From Triticum aestivum (taxonomy: Eukaryota > Streptophyta > Magnoliopsida > Poales > Poaceae): a stretch of 64,000 nucleotides of DNA. Below are positions 34,265 through 46,130 of this stretch, one piece after another; the first letter of the stretch is position 1; each line of letters begins with the position of its first letter. The DNA lies in the NCBI RefSeq assembly GCF_018294505.1, contig NC_057808.1, positions 221,729,325-221,793,324 of the forward strand, given 5' to 3'. A model generated the notes under the pieces. It saw only the letters and a list, made by a program, of their open reading frames with translations. It searched no databases and was not told the origin of the DNA. Both the position numbers and the translations under genes were made by a program.

Positions 34265-36671
34265 TGTAGCGACCAGACCTCAAATGGTCTGTGCTGCTGT
34301 GCACCAGTGTCATCCCTGGATCAGTAATGCTGACACGCACAGTACAAATGGAGGATTTATAACAGAGTAGCAACCACACACTTATTACATCGAATATCTC
34401 CGAAGAGATTAAGTACAAACATGGCTTAAGGCCATCTAATAACGATAACAGCGGAAGACTTGGAAGATAAGTGAGTCCATCAACTCCAGCGGCATCACTG
34501 AGTATAAGACCACGACCTAAAGCACCTTACTCGTCGTCTGAAAAGTCTGCAACATGAAAGTTGCAGCCCGAAAACGGGTCAGCACATAGAATATGCTGGC
34601 AAAGTAACACATAGAGAGCAATGAACAATAATAATGCTATACTATATGCATATATGGCTGGTGGAAAGGCTCTATGGTTACAGTTTTGCGAAAAGCCAAT
34701 TTTATCCTACTTCAAAGGAATACATTTTATTTAACTATCATGGTGGTTGAAACATTGAGAAGGTACCTCCAACTCAATCCCAATTAAGTAACATCATTAA
34801 CCCAACAAAATTAATTATAAGTATCACGGTGATGAGATTCAAATGATAATCCAGATACTAGATACTCAAGTTGTCCATAACCGGGGACACGGCTAATCAT
34901 GATCAGTTTGTACACTCTGCAGAGGTTTGTGCACTTTTCCCCACAAGACTCGATCGCCTCCGCTTGATTCTCGCACTGCATGATGTTTGAGAAACGGATG
35001 ACCGAGACACAGTCTTTCAGAAACAATCACTCTTTACTCTGGATGGACCGGTACACCTACTTTCCCCTACATCTGCTAGTCCACCTCTTCAAGAGATCCT
35101 GTAACCTACTCAGCTATGCTAGAGCCCATAATAGCTTGCGGCTGCACACGGAAGTTTCTAGCATGAATAATCTTATGATCCCTTTGAGCCTGGGTGGCGG
35201 ACCTTATACATACAGACAACACTGGGTTCTCCAGGTGCCTCAATCCACCCAGATGTGAGTTTTAGTTGCCACCTTAAGTTGAACCATTATTAAGCATCTC
35301 ACATCTGTCATGAATATCTCTCAAACCCAATCCACGTCTACGAGCATAGCATGGCAATATAATAGCAACGTAGAAGTAATTCCCAAGGGTTTGATATAGT
35401 AAAGAAGGTAATAGGTACTACCTCAACTACTTCCCAATACCCACAGTTTAATTAGATCCTAACAATGCAATGTTTGAGGAAAATAGATCTAATGCAATAA
35501 AACTGGGTATGAACGGGGTATGATCAAAGTGTTACTTGCCTTGCTGATGATCCGCAAAACCTAGCGAGTCGAAGTAACAAGCGGCACACTCCGGGTACTC
35601 TATCGCAAACAAAAAAGCATACAATCAGTACTCAGCTAATGCACAGGTAAAACTCAAATGAAAGATCCAACCAAAAAGTTCAACTTAAGAACTCCGGTTT
35701 GCAAAAAGAAATCAACTCGAAAGAAGCAACGAAAGTCAAACGGCGAAAGAAAGAAACTTCGTTTGCTAATCTGGATCTAGGTAAAATTTTACTGTAGCAA
35801 AAACTTGTTTGAGTAGGTTAAACGGAAAGAGAATTTCGAGACGAAACTCTAGGCGCTTGAATCGCCTGATTCCGATAAACGAGCGAGAAGTTAAACAGAT
35901 TCGAAAATTAGATCAGAAATCGAATCTGAGAAAATAACGAGAAAATCCGACGAAAAAGAAAAACGGACGAACGGTTAAATAACGGACGTTCGTTAACAGA
36001 GAAAAACCGACGAACGCGTTCGTTAAAACGAACGGTTCGGTGAACGCTCGCGAAATAAGAAAACCGAAAAAACCGATCTAGGTTTTTTTAAAACAAAAGG
36101 TTTTTTTTTACAGAAAACCGGTCAACAACGAGGACAGCCGGCGGCAGTACCTCGACGGGGCTCCGGCGAGGGGCTCCGGTGGCGGGGCTCGGGCGCGAGG
36201 GGTGCGGGGCTCGGGGGGGGGGGGGGGGCTCCGACGAAAATGAGAAAAATATGAAATAAATTTTCCTCGTCTAGTTAGAAAATCTAGAATAGGGTGAACA
36301 TTTTTAAAATCAAAAATAAATATTTTGAAAACATGCATATTTTTTTAAATGCAATAAAAATTGCAAATAAATTCCAAATAATGATTTTAACATTTTCCTT
36401 CAGTATTTCAATTGTTTTGGAGAAGTCATATTTTCTCCTCTCGTTTATATAAAATGAAATATTTTTTCGGAGAGAAAAATAATTAAAACCAAAATCCTCG
36501 TTTTATTATTTGATGAAAATCGAATATGAAAATTCGAGAAAATCCCCAACTCTCTCCGAGGGTCCTTGAGTTGCTTAGGATTTATCGAGGATTTGTTAAA
36601 ATGCAACAAAACATGATATGCAAATGATGATCTATGTATAACATTCCAAATTGAAAATTTGGGATGTTACA
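34265..36671 (-). repeat. 3' LTR of the nested gypsy element, 2407 bp
   Basis: Nearly identical to 42111-44822, but lacks about 300 bp of GC-rich sequence that is present in the 5' LTR at about 44065-44390. The break lies next to a long G run (36210-36227). Confidence 0.92.
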
Positions 36672-36690
36672 AACCTACCCCCCCTTAAGA
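36672..36690 (-). promoter_or_regulatory. Polypurine tract of the nested gypsy element
   Basis: The minus strand reads AAGGGGGGGTAGG and directly precedes the TGTAAC start of the 3' LTR. It overlaps the end of the polyprotein reading frame (stop at 36687-36685). Confidence 0.8.
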
Positions 36691-39600
36691 TGAATCTCGC
36701 CCTCGAGATTCGGGTTGGCTAGAAAACAGGTGGGAGTGATTTTTCCGTAGATCTTCCTCTCGCTCCCAGGTGGCCTCATCTTATGTGTGGTGACTCCACT
36801 GAACTTTGCAAAACTTGATAACCTTGCTGCGGGTAACTCGGCTGGCATACTCGAGAATCTTAACTGGTTTCTCCTCATAAGTCAAATCACTTTCCAACTG
36901 AATCGCTTCCAGTGGCACAGTATCTCTCAGTGGTATCTCAGCCATCTGTGCGTGGCACTTCTTCAACTGCGAAACATGAAATACATCATGAACTCCAGAC
37001 AATCCTTCGGGCAATTCCAGCTTATAGGCAACTTCTCCCATACGTTCCAACACTCTGTATGGTCCGATAAAATGAGGCGCTAACTTTCCCTTAACTCCAA
37101 AGCGCTTTACTCCTCGAAGTGGTGATACTCGAAGATACACTCTGTCTCCGACTTCGTGAACTGTCTCCTTGCGTTTAGAATCAGCATAACTCTTCTGCCT
37201 GGACTGGGCTACCTTGAGCCTATCGCGAATCAACTTTACTTTCTGTTCAGACTCCTTAATCAAATCTGGTCCAAACAACTGACGATATCCAACTTCGTCC
37301 CACAACAACGGTGTTCTACACCTCCTTCCGTACAAAGCTTCGAAAGGGGCCATCTTCAAACTGGTCTGATAACTGTTGTTATACGAAAACTCCGCATATG
37401 GCAAATTGTCGTCCCAATTAGAGCCATAATCTAGTGCACATGCTCTCAACATGTCCTCCAAAATCTGGTTGACTCTCTCGGTCTGTCCATCTGTCTGTGG
37501 GTGAAATGCTGTACTAAATTCCAGCCTGGTTCCCAATGTTTCATGTAACTGCTTCCAAAACTTCGAGGTAAATTGGGTTCCTCTGTCTGATACAATGGTC
37601 CTCGGAACTCCATGCAAACATATTATCCTGGTCATGTATATCTTTGCCAACTTAGCACTGGTGTAAGTGGTCTTCACTGGAATGAAATGAGCCACTTTCT
37701 TCAAACGGTCGACTACAACCCATATCGAGTCATAGCCTGAACGAGTCCTGGGTAATCCTGTGATAAAATCCATGCCTATTTTATCCCACTTCCATTCGGG
37801 TATCGGCAATGGCTGTAGCAATCCTGCTGGCTTCTGATGCTCTGCCTTCACTCTCTGACATACATCACAAACTGCTACAAACTCTGCAATATCCTTCTTC
37901 ATTCCGGTCCACCAGAAAGTATTCTTCAAATCCAAATACATCTTGGTATTCCCTGGGTGAATCGAGTACGGTGAATCATGGGCTTCTTGCAAAATCAACT
38001 TCCTGATCTCCGGATCATTTGGCACATATACGCGGTCCTCAAACCATAAGGTATCGTGCTCATCCTCACGAAATCCCTTGGCTTTTCCTTTGCTCATCTT
38101 CTCCTTTATCTCTTCAATTTCCTTGTCTGTCTTCTGAGCTTCTCTGATCCTTTCCATCAAGGTAGACTGAATCTCCAATGTCGCTAAATAGCCTCTAGGG
38201 ACTATCTCCAAACATAGCTCACGTAGGTCCTCGGCTAACTCCTGAGGTAACTCTCCTGTCATGAGGGTGTTGACATGACTCTTGCGGCTCAACGCGTCTG
38301 CTACTACGTTAGCCTTTCCAGGGTGATAATGCAATCTCATATCGTAGTCTTTGATGAGCTCCAACCATCTCCTCTGTCTGAGGTTTAACTCCTTCTGCGT
38401 GAAAATGTACTTCAAACTCTTGTGATCCGTGTACACTTCACAATGGTTTCCGATGAGAAAATGTCTGCATGTCTTCAATGCATGCACCACTGCTGCTAAT
38501 TCCCAATCATGCGTAGCATAATTCTTCTCATGGGGTTTAAGTTGTCGTGAAGCATATGACACAACTCTTCCTTCCTGCATAAGCACTGCTCCAAGTCCTC
38601 GACGAGAAGCGTCGCAATAAACTTCATAGTCCTTGCGTTGATCTGGCAGAATCAACACTGGTGATGTAACCAATCGTTTCTTCAACTCCTGGACTAGCTT
38701 CACATTCCTCAGTCCAATTGAATTTGGTGTCCTTCTTCAATAGCTCAGTCATGGGCTTAGCAATCCTTGAGAAATTTTCGATAAATCTCCGGTAGTATCC
38801 TGCAAGTCCAAGAAAACTCCGGATTTCTCCAACTGTAGTGGGCGATTCCCAACTTGTCACTGTGTCAACCTTGGCCGGGTCTACTGCTATTCCTTCTCCA
38901 GAAATAACATGTCCAAGGAATCCAACTTCCTTCAACCAAAACTCACATTTGCTGAACTTGGCATATAATTGATGTTCTCTGAGCTTCTCAAGTACCAATC
39001 GTAAATGCTCCTCATGCTCTTCTTCATCCTTGGAAAAGATTAAAATATCATCAATGAACACCACGACGAACTTATCCAAAAACTCCATAAACACTTTGTT
39101 CATCAGGTTCATGAAATAGGCCGGTGCGTTAGTCAGTCCAAATGACATAACGGTATACTCATACAATCCATATCTGGTGGTAAATGCTGTCTTAGGTATA
39201 TCCTGCTCTCGAATCTTCAACTGATGGTATCCTGATTGTAGATCGATCTTGGAAAATACTTTAGCTCCTTGCAAGCGGTCAAACAAATCATTGATCATCG
39301 GCAGTGGGTACTTGTTTTTGATGGTCACTTCATTCAATCCTCGGTAATCAACAACCATCCTTAATGATCCATCTTTCTTCTCTACTAGAAGTACTGGTGA
39401 TCCCCAAGGTGACGAACTTGGGCGAATATAGCCTTTATCCAGTAACTCCTTGATCTGCTTCTTAATTTCCTCCAAATCCTTTGCGGGCATCCTGTAAGGT
39501 CTCTTAGATATTGGCCCTGTGCCTGGCAAAAGTTCAATCAAGAACTCAATGTCTCTATCTGGTGGCATGCCTGGCAACTCTTCTGGAAATACATCCGGAT

Positions 39601-41078
39601 AGTCCTTCACCACTGGTACTTCCTCCTGTACAACTCCTGATAAGGAATTTACTTGAGTCCTCTTCGGCATATGCCTGGATACATACTTGATTCTTTTTCC
39701 TTCCGGGGTGGTAAGCAAAATCGTCTTGCTGGCACAATCGATGTTTCCTCCATACAACGATAGCCAATCCATTCCCAAAATCACATCCAAACCTTGTGAT
39801 TCCATAACAATGAGCTCTGAGGGGAAAACATGCCTTCCAATGGCCAACGGTATCTGAAAACATCCTTGGGTGGCCATATACTCTGCTCCTGGCGAGGTTA
39901 CTAACATAGGGTTTTTTGAGAACTTGGGTGGACATCTTAAACTTGTTTACGAATCCCCTTGATATGTATGAATGCGATGCACCAGTATCGAACAGAACAG
40001 TTGCAGTAAATGACTTAACCAAAAACTTACCTATTACTGCATCAGGCTGAGCTTCAATCTCCTCCACGTTCACGTGGTTCACATGTCCTTTGTTGAACGG
40101 GTTCGGCTTCTTCCCAGAGCTTCCATTGCCATTTCCATTTTGGGCTTCGGGACAATCAGTAGCATAATGTCCAGTCTTCTGGCACTTGAAACAAGTAATG
40201 TGACTTAGATCTCTCTTGGTTGGGGTAGATGGGTTGGTGCGGTTCTGTCCGTTTCCTCCTCCATTCCCATTACCATTCTTGGAGCCATTATGGTTGTGCG
40301 AACTACCTCCTCCATGGGTATGCTGAAACTGTCCTCCCGGCTTCGGGGTAAATCGTGGCTTCTGCTGGGCTCCAGAATTGTACTTCCCTTGTCCATACTT
40401 CCTCTTGCGGTTTTCAATCTGCTGTTGCTTCCCTTCAATCATGAGAGCTCTATCTACCAGCTCCTGGTAGTTGTTGAAAGTTGCTACCATCAACTGCATA
40501 CTCAGCTCATCATTCAATCCTTCCAGAAATTTCTCCTGCTTGGCTGCATCCGTAGCAACGTCATCTGGTGCATAATGTGCTAACTTACTGAAATCCTCCA
40601 CATACTGGCCTACGGTGCGTCCTCCTTGGCGTAGGTTGCGAAACTCACGCTTCTTCATAGCCATAGCTCCTGCTGAAACATGAGCTGTACGGAAAGCTTG
40701 CTGAAACTGGTCCCATGTGACAGTGTCAATAGGGTGCGTGGCTGTATAATTCTCCCACCATGATGCTGCGGGTCCATCAAGCTGATGTGCGGCAAAACGC
40801 ACTCTTTCCGCATCTGTGCATCCTGCAGTGGTCAACTCCCTTCCAACTTTGCGGAGCCAATCATCTGCAATAATCGGCTCGGTGCTACTGGAAAACACCG
40901 GCGGGTTTAGCCTTAAGAAACGGGCTAAGTGATCAACAGGTGGTGGTGGCGGTGGGTTGTTGTTGTTGTTGTTGTTGCCTTGGTTCTGAACTAACACTTG
41001 CATCAGGGCATTCTGTTGCTGAATCAACTGGGTGATCTCTGGCGGGAAAACAAATCCGGTGTCGCGTCTCGGAGGCAT
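36685..41078 (-). pseudogene. gag-pol polyprotein of chromovirus, frame-broken
   Basis: Starts MPPRRDTGFVFPP at 41078. Domains in order: gag (to about residue 240), Asn/Gly-rich linker, CCHC zinc knuckle CFKCQKTGHYATDC (about 297-310), aspartic protease FDTGAS (about 362), reverse transcriptase with FIDDILIF (near 39050), RNase H (CDASRRGLG, TDHKSLKY), integrase with CDVC zinc finger, SDRGTQF and HPQTDGQTERVN, then a chromodomain-like C-terminus. Breaks: a frameshift near 39910 at an A6 run (gag/protease to RT), another near 38700 between RT and RNase H, and a TAA at 36783-36781 inside the chromodomain. The frame then continues for 31 codons to the natural stop at 36685. All catalytic motifs named are present, but the protein cannot be made in one piece. 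Confidence 0.93.
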
Positions 41079-41278
41079 CTGATAGGTTTAGAAAAGATGA
41101 GAATTAAGAATAGAATGAGGTCTAGAGAGAAAACACTACCCATATGCTCATGAGACAAATTCAATCAATATCACTCAATCAATCCAAACAAGGCAAAACA
41201 ATCGATCTAACTAGCGTTACAAAGTGCTTGAGCTGTACTACTAAATGGGGGAAAAACTACTACTGATTTGGTGGTCTA

Positions 41279-41998
41279 CTAAAAATTCTGATCCGTTGAA
41301 GACTCCATGATGTCTGCTCCAGCTTCGTCAATCCATTCGTCTTCACTTGGTTCCGAGTCGGTGTCGTCGATGATGATGTAGTTATCCGGACAAGTGCATT
41401 CGTCGACTTCTGCTTTTGGCACTGGATTTCCCACGAATGCTCCAATCTTATTCTCCGGGTCGTCAATCTTCCCGACTAGTGCGTTGATTTCCTCCAAGTA
41501 ATCTTCGCGTGTAGTCTTGAGTTCTTCTTGGAGTTCCTTGATCTTCGTGAATGCCTTCTTCAGTTCTTCCTTGTCCGTGCACATCTGGTTCTCCTGGCGT
41601 CGAATATGTTGGTTCTGCTCCTGGATGAAAGCTGCAATTGATCCATCCTTCTTGGTCTTGATCATCTCCCATTGCGCGTCTCGACGTCCACAAATCTGAT
41701 AAATCATATCCTTAAGCTCCTGGTGATAGACTTCTCCAATGCGTCCCATGACGATGTGTGCGGCCATGCTCTTCCCTAAGCTCCAAGTGGGTGCTTCGAA
41801 AACCAATCTCATGGCACCAAACATCCTTCCTGGAATGATAACTTGAATCTTCCAGCTCTCCTCTTCAGGTGAGGTGGCGTTGTAGGTTCCGGTGACGCTT
41901 GGTATTCCTATGTTCAAATACTTAGTGACTTCCTTCAAATGTCGTCCAAACGGCGTATCTTCATCTGGTTGCATGAACTTGCTCCTTGCATTCGCCAT
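41279..41998 (-). CDS. Extra upstream ORF (239 aa) between 5' LTR and gag, unknown function
   Basis: An uninterrupted 239-codon frame starts MANARSKFMQPDEDTPFG 97 bp downstream of the PBS and stops 200 bp before gag. The N-terminal half has a compact region (YLNIGIPSVTGTYNATSPEE, IQVIIPGRMFGAMRLVFEAP, MGRIGEVYHQELKDMIYQIC). The middle is a strong coiled coil (DKEELKKAFTKIKELQEELK, about 140-180). The tail is very acidic (DDTDSEPSEDEWIDEAGAD). It lies in the sense direction, so it would be translated first from genomic RNA. No gag zinc knuckle or known enzyme motif is visible. It could be a family-specific accessory protein or captured host sequence. Unlike gag-pol it has no break. Confidence 0.7.
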   Translation of the reverse strand: MANARSKFMQPDEDTPFGRHLKEVTKYLNIGIPSVTGTYNATSPEEESWKIQVIIPGRMFGAMRLVFEAPTWSLGKSMAAHIVMGRIGEVYHQELKDMIYQICGRRDAQWEMIKTKKDGSIAAFIQEQNQHIRRQENQMCTDKEELKKAFTKIKELQEELKTTREDYLEEINALVGKIDDPENKIGAFVGNPVPKAEVDECTCPDNYIIIDDTDSEPSEDEWIDEAGADIMESSTDQNF

Positions 41999-42094
41999 GC
42001 CTAAAAGAGTAGAAAGTGGAGAGGGGTCAGAAATGAGAAGAGAGAAGTTTTTCTAGGGCTTAAGCTTAGTGGTCGTGTCCTACAGTCAGCGTGT

Positions 42095-42106
42095 GCTCTG
42101 ATACCA
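42095..42106 (-). promoter_or_regulatory. Primer-binding site (initiator tRNA-Met)
   Basis: The minus strand reads TGGTATCAGAGC, four bases after the end of the 5' LTR. Confidence 0.92.
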
Positions 42107-42110
42107 ACTT

Positions 42111-44822
42111 TGTAGCGACCAGACCTCAAATGGTCTGTGCTGCTGTGCACCAGTGTCATCCCTGGATCAGTAATGCTGACACGCACAGTACAAATGGAGG
42201 ATTTATAACAGAGTAGCAATCGCACACTTATTACATCGAATATCTCCGAAGAGATTAAGTACAAACATGGCTTAAGGCCATCTAATAACGATAACAGCGG
42301 AAGACTTGGAAGATAAGTGAGTCCATCAACTCCAGCGGCATCACTGAGTATAAGACCACGACCTAAAGCACCTTACTCGTCGTCTGAAAAGTCTGCAACA
42401 TGAAATGTTGCAGCCCGAAAACGGGTCAGCACATAGAATATGCTGGCAAAGTAACACATAGAGAGCAATGAACAATAATAATGCTATACTATATGCATAT
42501 ATGGCTGGTGGAAAGGCTCTATGGTTACAGTTTTGCGAAAAGCCAATTTTATCCTACTTCAAAGGAATACATTTTATTTAACTATCATGGTGGTTGAAAC
42601 ATTGAGAAGGTACCTCCAACTCAATTCCAATTAAGTAACATCATTAACCCAACAAAATTAATTATAAGTATCACGGTGATGAGATTCAAATGATAATCCA
42701 GATACTAGATACTCAAGTTGTCCATAACCGGGGACACGGCTAATCATGATCAGTTTGTACACTCTGCAGAGGTTTGTGCACTTTTCCCCACAAGACTCGA
42801 TCGCCTCCGCTTGATTCTCGCACTGCATGATGTTTGAGAAACGGATGACCGAGACACAGTCTTTCAGAAACAATCACTCTTTACTCTGGATGGACCGGTA
42901 CACCTACTTTCCCCTACATCTGCTAGTCCACCTCTTCAAGAGATCCTGTAACCTACTCAGCTATGCTAGAGCCCATAATAGCTTGCGGCTGCACACGGAA
43001 GTTTCTAGCATGAATAATCTTATGATCCCTTTGAGCCTGGGTGGCGGACCTTATACATACAGACAACACTGGGTTCTCCAGGTGCCTCAATCCACCCAGA
43101 TGTGAGTTTTAGTTGCCACCTTAAGTTGAACCATTATTAAGCATCTCACATCTGTCATGAATATCTCTCAAACCCAATCCACGTCTACGAGCATCGCATG
43201 GCAATATAATAGCAACGTAGAAGTAACTCCCAAGGGTTTGATATAGTAAAGCAGGTAATAGGTACTACCTCAACTACTTCCCAATACCCACAGTTTAATT
43301 AGATCCTAACAATGCAATGTTTGAGGAAAATAGATCTAATGCAATAAAACTGGGTATGAACGGGGTATGATCAAAGTGTTACTTGCCTTGCTGATGATCC
43401 GCAAAACCTAGCGATTCGAAGTAACAAGCGGCACACTCCGGGTACTCTATCGCAAACAAAAAAGCATACAATCAGTACTCAGCTAATGCACAGGTAAAAC
43501 TCGAATGAAAGATCCAACCAGAAAGTTCAACTTAAGAACTCCGGTTTGCAAAAAGAATCAACTCGAAAGAAGCAACGAAAGTCAAACGGCGAAAGAAAGA
43601 AACTTCGTTTGCTAATCTGGATCTAGGTCAAATTTTACTGTAGCAAAAACTTGTTTGAGTAGGTTAAATGGAAAGAGAATTTCGAGACGAAACTCTAGGC
43701 GCTTAAATCGCCTGATTCCGATAAACGAGCGAGAAGTTAAACATATTCGAAAATTAGATCAGAAATCGAATCTGAGAAAATAACAAGAAAATCCGACGAA
43801 AAAGAAAAACGGACGAACGGTTAAATAACGGACGTTCGTTAACAGAGAAAAACCGACGAACGCGTTCGTTAAAACGAACGGTTCGGTGAACGCTCGCGAA
43901 ATAAGAAAAACCGAAAAAAACCGATCTAGGGGTTATTTTTAAACAAAAGGTTTTTTTTACAGAAAACCGGTCAACAACGAGGACGGCCGGCGGCAGGACC
44001 TCGACGGGCTCCGGCGAGGGGCTCCGGTGGCGGGGCTCGGGCGCGAGGGGTGCGGGGCTCGGGGGGGTGCTCCGGCGGCGAGGGGCGGCGGCTCCGGCGA
44101 TTCCCGGCGGCGTCGGCGAGGCAAAAAGGCGGCGGCGGCGGCGAGCTAGATGCGTGCGGCGGCGGAGCTAACGGCGGCGGCGGTGAGAGAAACGGAGAGG
44201 GGGGGGCTATTTATGGAAGGGGGGGCTAAGGAGGCTTGGGGAAGGGGCATCCCGAGGCGGCGGCGAGGCATGCGGGAAGAGGAGAGGGGCGACGGGGCGG
44301 GCCGTCGGCTTGGGCTCGGCCCAGCCGGCGCGGGCGCGTGTTTTTTTTATAAGTTCCGCGGAAAATATTGCGTAGAAACATAAATAAAAATCAGAAAAAT
44401 ATGAAATAAATTTTCCCCGTCTTGTTAGAAAATCTAGAATAGGGTGAACATTTTTAAAATCAAAAATAAATATTTTGAGAACATGCATATTTTTTTAAAT
44501 GCAATAAAAATTGCAAATAAATTCCAAATAATGATTTTAACATTTTTCCTCCAGTATCTCAATTGTTTTGGAGAAGTCATATTTTCTCCTCTCGTTTATA
44601 TAAAATGAAATATTTTTCCGGAGAGAAAAATAATTAAAACCAAAATCCTCGTTTTATTATTTGATGAAAATCCAATATGAAAATTCGAGAAAATCCCCAA
44701 CTCTCTCCGAGGGTCCTTGAGTTGCTTAGGATTTATCGAGGATTTGTCAAAATGCAACAAAACATGATATGCAAATGATGATCTATGTATAACATTCCAA
44801 ATTGAAAATTTGGGATGTTACA
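42111..44822 (-). repeat. 5' LTR of the nested gypsy element, 2712 bp
   Basis: Full-length LTR that includes the GC-rich segment (about 44065-44390, rich in GGCGGCGG) missing from the other LTR. Minus-strand promoter elements were not assigned. Confidence 0.92.
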
Positions 44823-44827
44823 AAAGA

Positions 44828-46130
44828 ACACCTCATGTTTCAAATTTGTTACATAACGTTTATCATACGTGCATGCTACGGGACTTGCAAACTTCAACAC
44901 AAGTATTTCTCAAATTCACAATTACTCAACTAGCACGACTTTAATATCACTACCTCCATATCTCAAAACAATCATCAAGCATCAAACTTCTCTTAGTATT
45001 CAACACACTCATAAGAAAGTTTTTACTAATCTTGAATACCTAGCATATTAGGATTATTTAAGGAAATTACCATGCTGTTTAAGACTCTCAAAATAATCTA
45101 AGTGAAGCATGAGAGAATAATAGTTTCTATAAAATGAAAGTTACCACCGTGCTCTAAAAGATATAAGTGAAGTGCTAGAGCAAAAACTATATAACTCAAG
45201 AGATATAAGTAAAGCACATCGAGTATTCTAATAATTTACGAATCATGTGTGTCTCTCAAAAGGTGTGTACATCAAGGATGATTGTGGTAAACTAAAAGGC
45301 AAAGACTCAAATCATACAAGATGCTCCAAGCAGAACACATATCATGTGGTGAATAAAAATATAGCTCCAAGTAAAGTTATCGATGGAAGTAGACGAAAGA
45401 GGGGATGCCTTCCGGGGCATCCCCAAGCTTTGGCTTTTAGGTGTCCATGGGAATCCCCAAGCTTAGGCTCTTGCCACTCCTTGTTCCATAATCCATCAAA
45501 TCTTTCACCCAAAACTTGAAAACTTCACAACACAAAACTTAACAGAAAATCTCTTGAGCTCCGTTAGCGAAAGAAAACAAAAAACCACTTCAAGATACTG
45601 TAATGAACTCATTCTTTATTTATATTGGTGTTAAACCTACTGTATTCCAACTTGTCTATGGTTTATAAAATATTTTACTAGCCATAGATTCATCCAAATA
45701 AGCAAAACAACACACGAAAAACAGAATCTGTCAAAAACAGAACAGTCTGTAGTAATCTGTAACTAACGCAAACTTCTGGAACTCCAAAAAATCAGACAAA
45801 ATAGGAAGACCTAGACAATTTGTTTATTGATCAGAAGCAATTGAAATCAATATTTTATCACGTTCTGGTGATTTTTAAAAATTATTTTCGTGAACAGAAA
45901 GTTTCTGGAATTTTCAGCAAGATCAAATAACTATCATCCAAGAAGATCCTATAGGTTTAACTTGGCACAAACACTAATTAAAACATAAAAACACATCTAA
46001 ACAGAGGCTAGAACAAATATTTATTCCTAAACAGAAGCAAAAAGCAAAAAACTAAAAAATAAAATTGGGTTGCTTCCCAACAAGCGCTATCGTTTAATGC
46101 CCCTAGCTAGGCATAAAAGCAAGGATAGAT
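44828..46130 (-). other. 3' internal region of copy 2 (right part)
   Basis: Continues the 32765-34264 region after the nested element. Includes two PPT-like words (minus strand AAGCTTGGGGAT) near 45417-45430 and 45451-45465. The conserved line ACAAGCGCTATCGTTTAATG (46080-46099) marks the junction to the coding region. No gene. Confidence 0.65.

Larger units (their letters stand above)
34265..44822 (-). mobile_element. Chromovirus-type (Tekay-like) Ty3/gypsy retrotransposon, complete, nested
   Basis: The target duplication AAAGA is perfect (34260-34264 and 44823-44827). It lies on the minus strand: 5' LTR 42111-44822, PBS 42095-42106, extra ORF 41998-41279, gag-pol 41078-36685, PPT 36672-36690, 3' LTR 34265-36671. 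LTRs start TGTAACATCCC and end GGTCGCTACA. The PBS TGGTATCAGAGC is the complement of initiator tRNA-Met. Integrase follows RNase H and a chromodomain-like tail ends the polyprotein, so this belongs to the chromoviruses. The two LTRs differ at only scattered positions plus one deletion, which indicates a recent insertion. Confidence 0.93.

Noticed and set aside
34811..35258. Open frames repeated at 42658-43105
   Set aside because: They are the same LTR sequence present twice.
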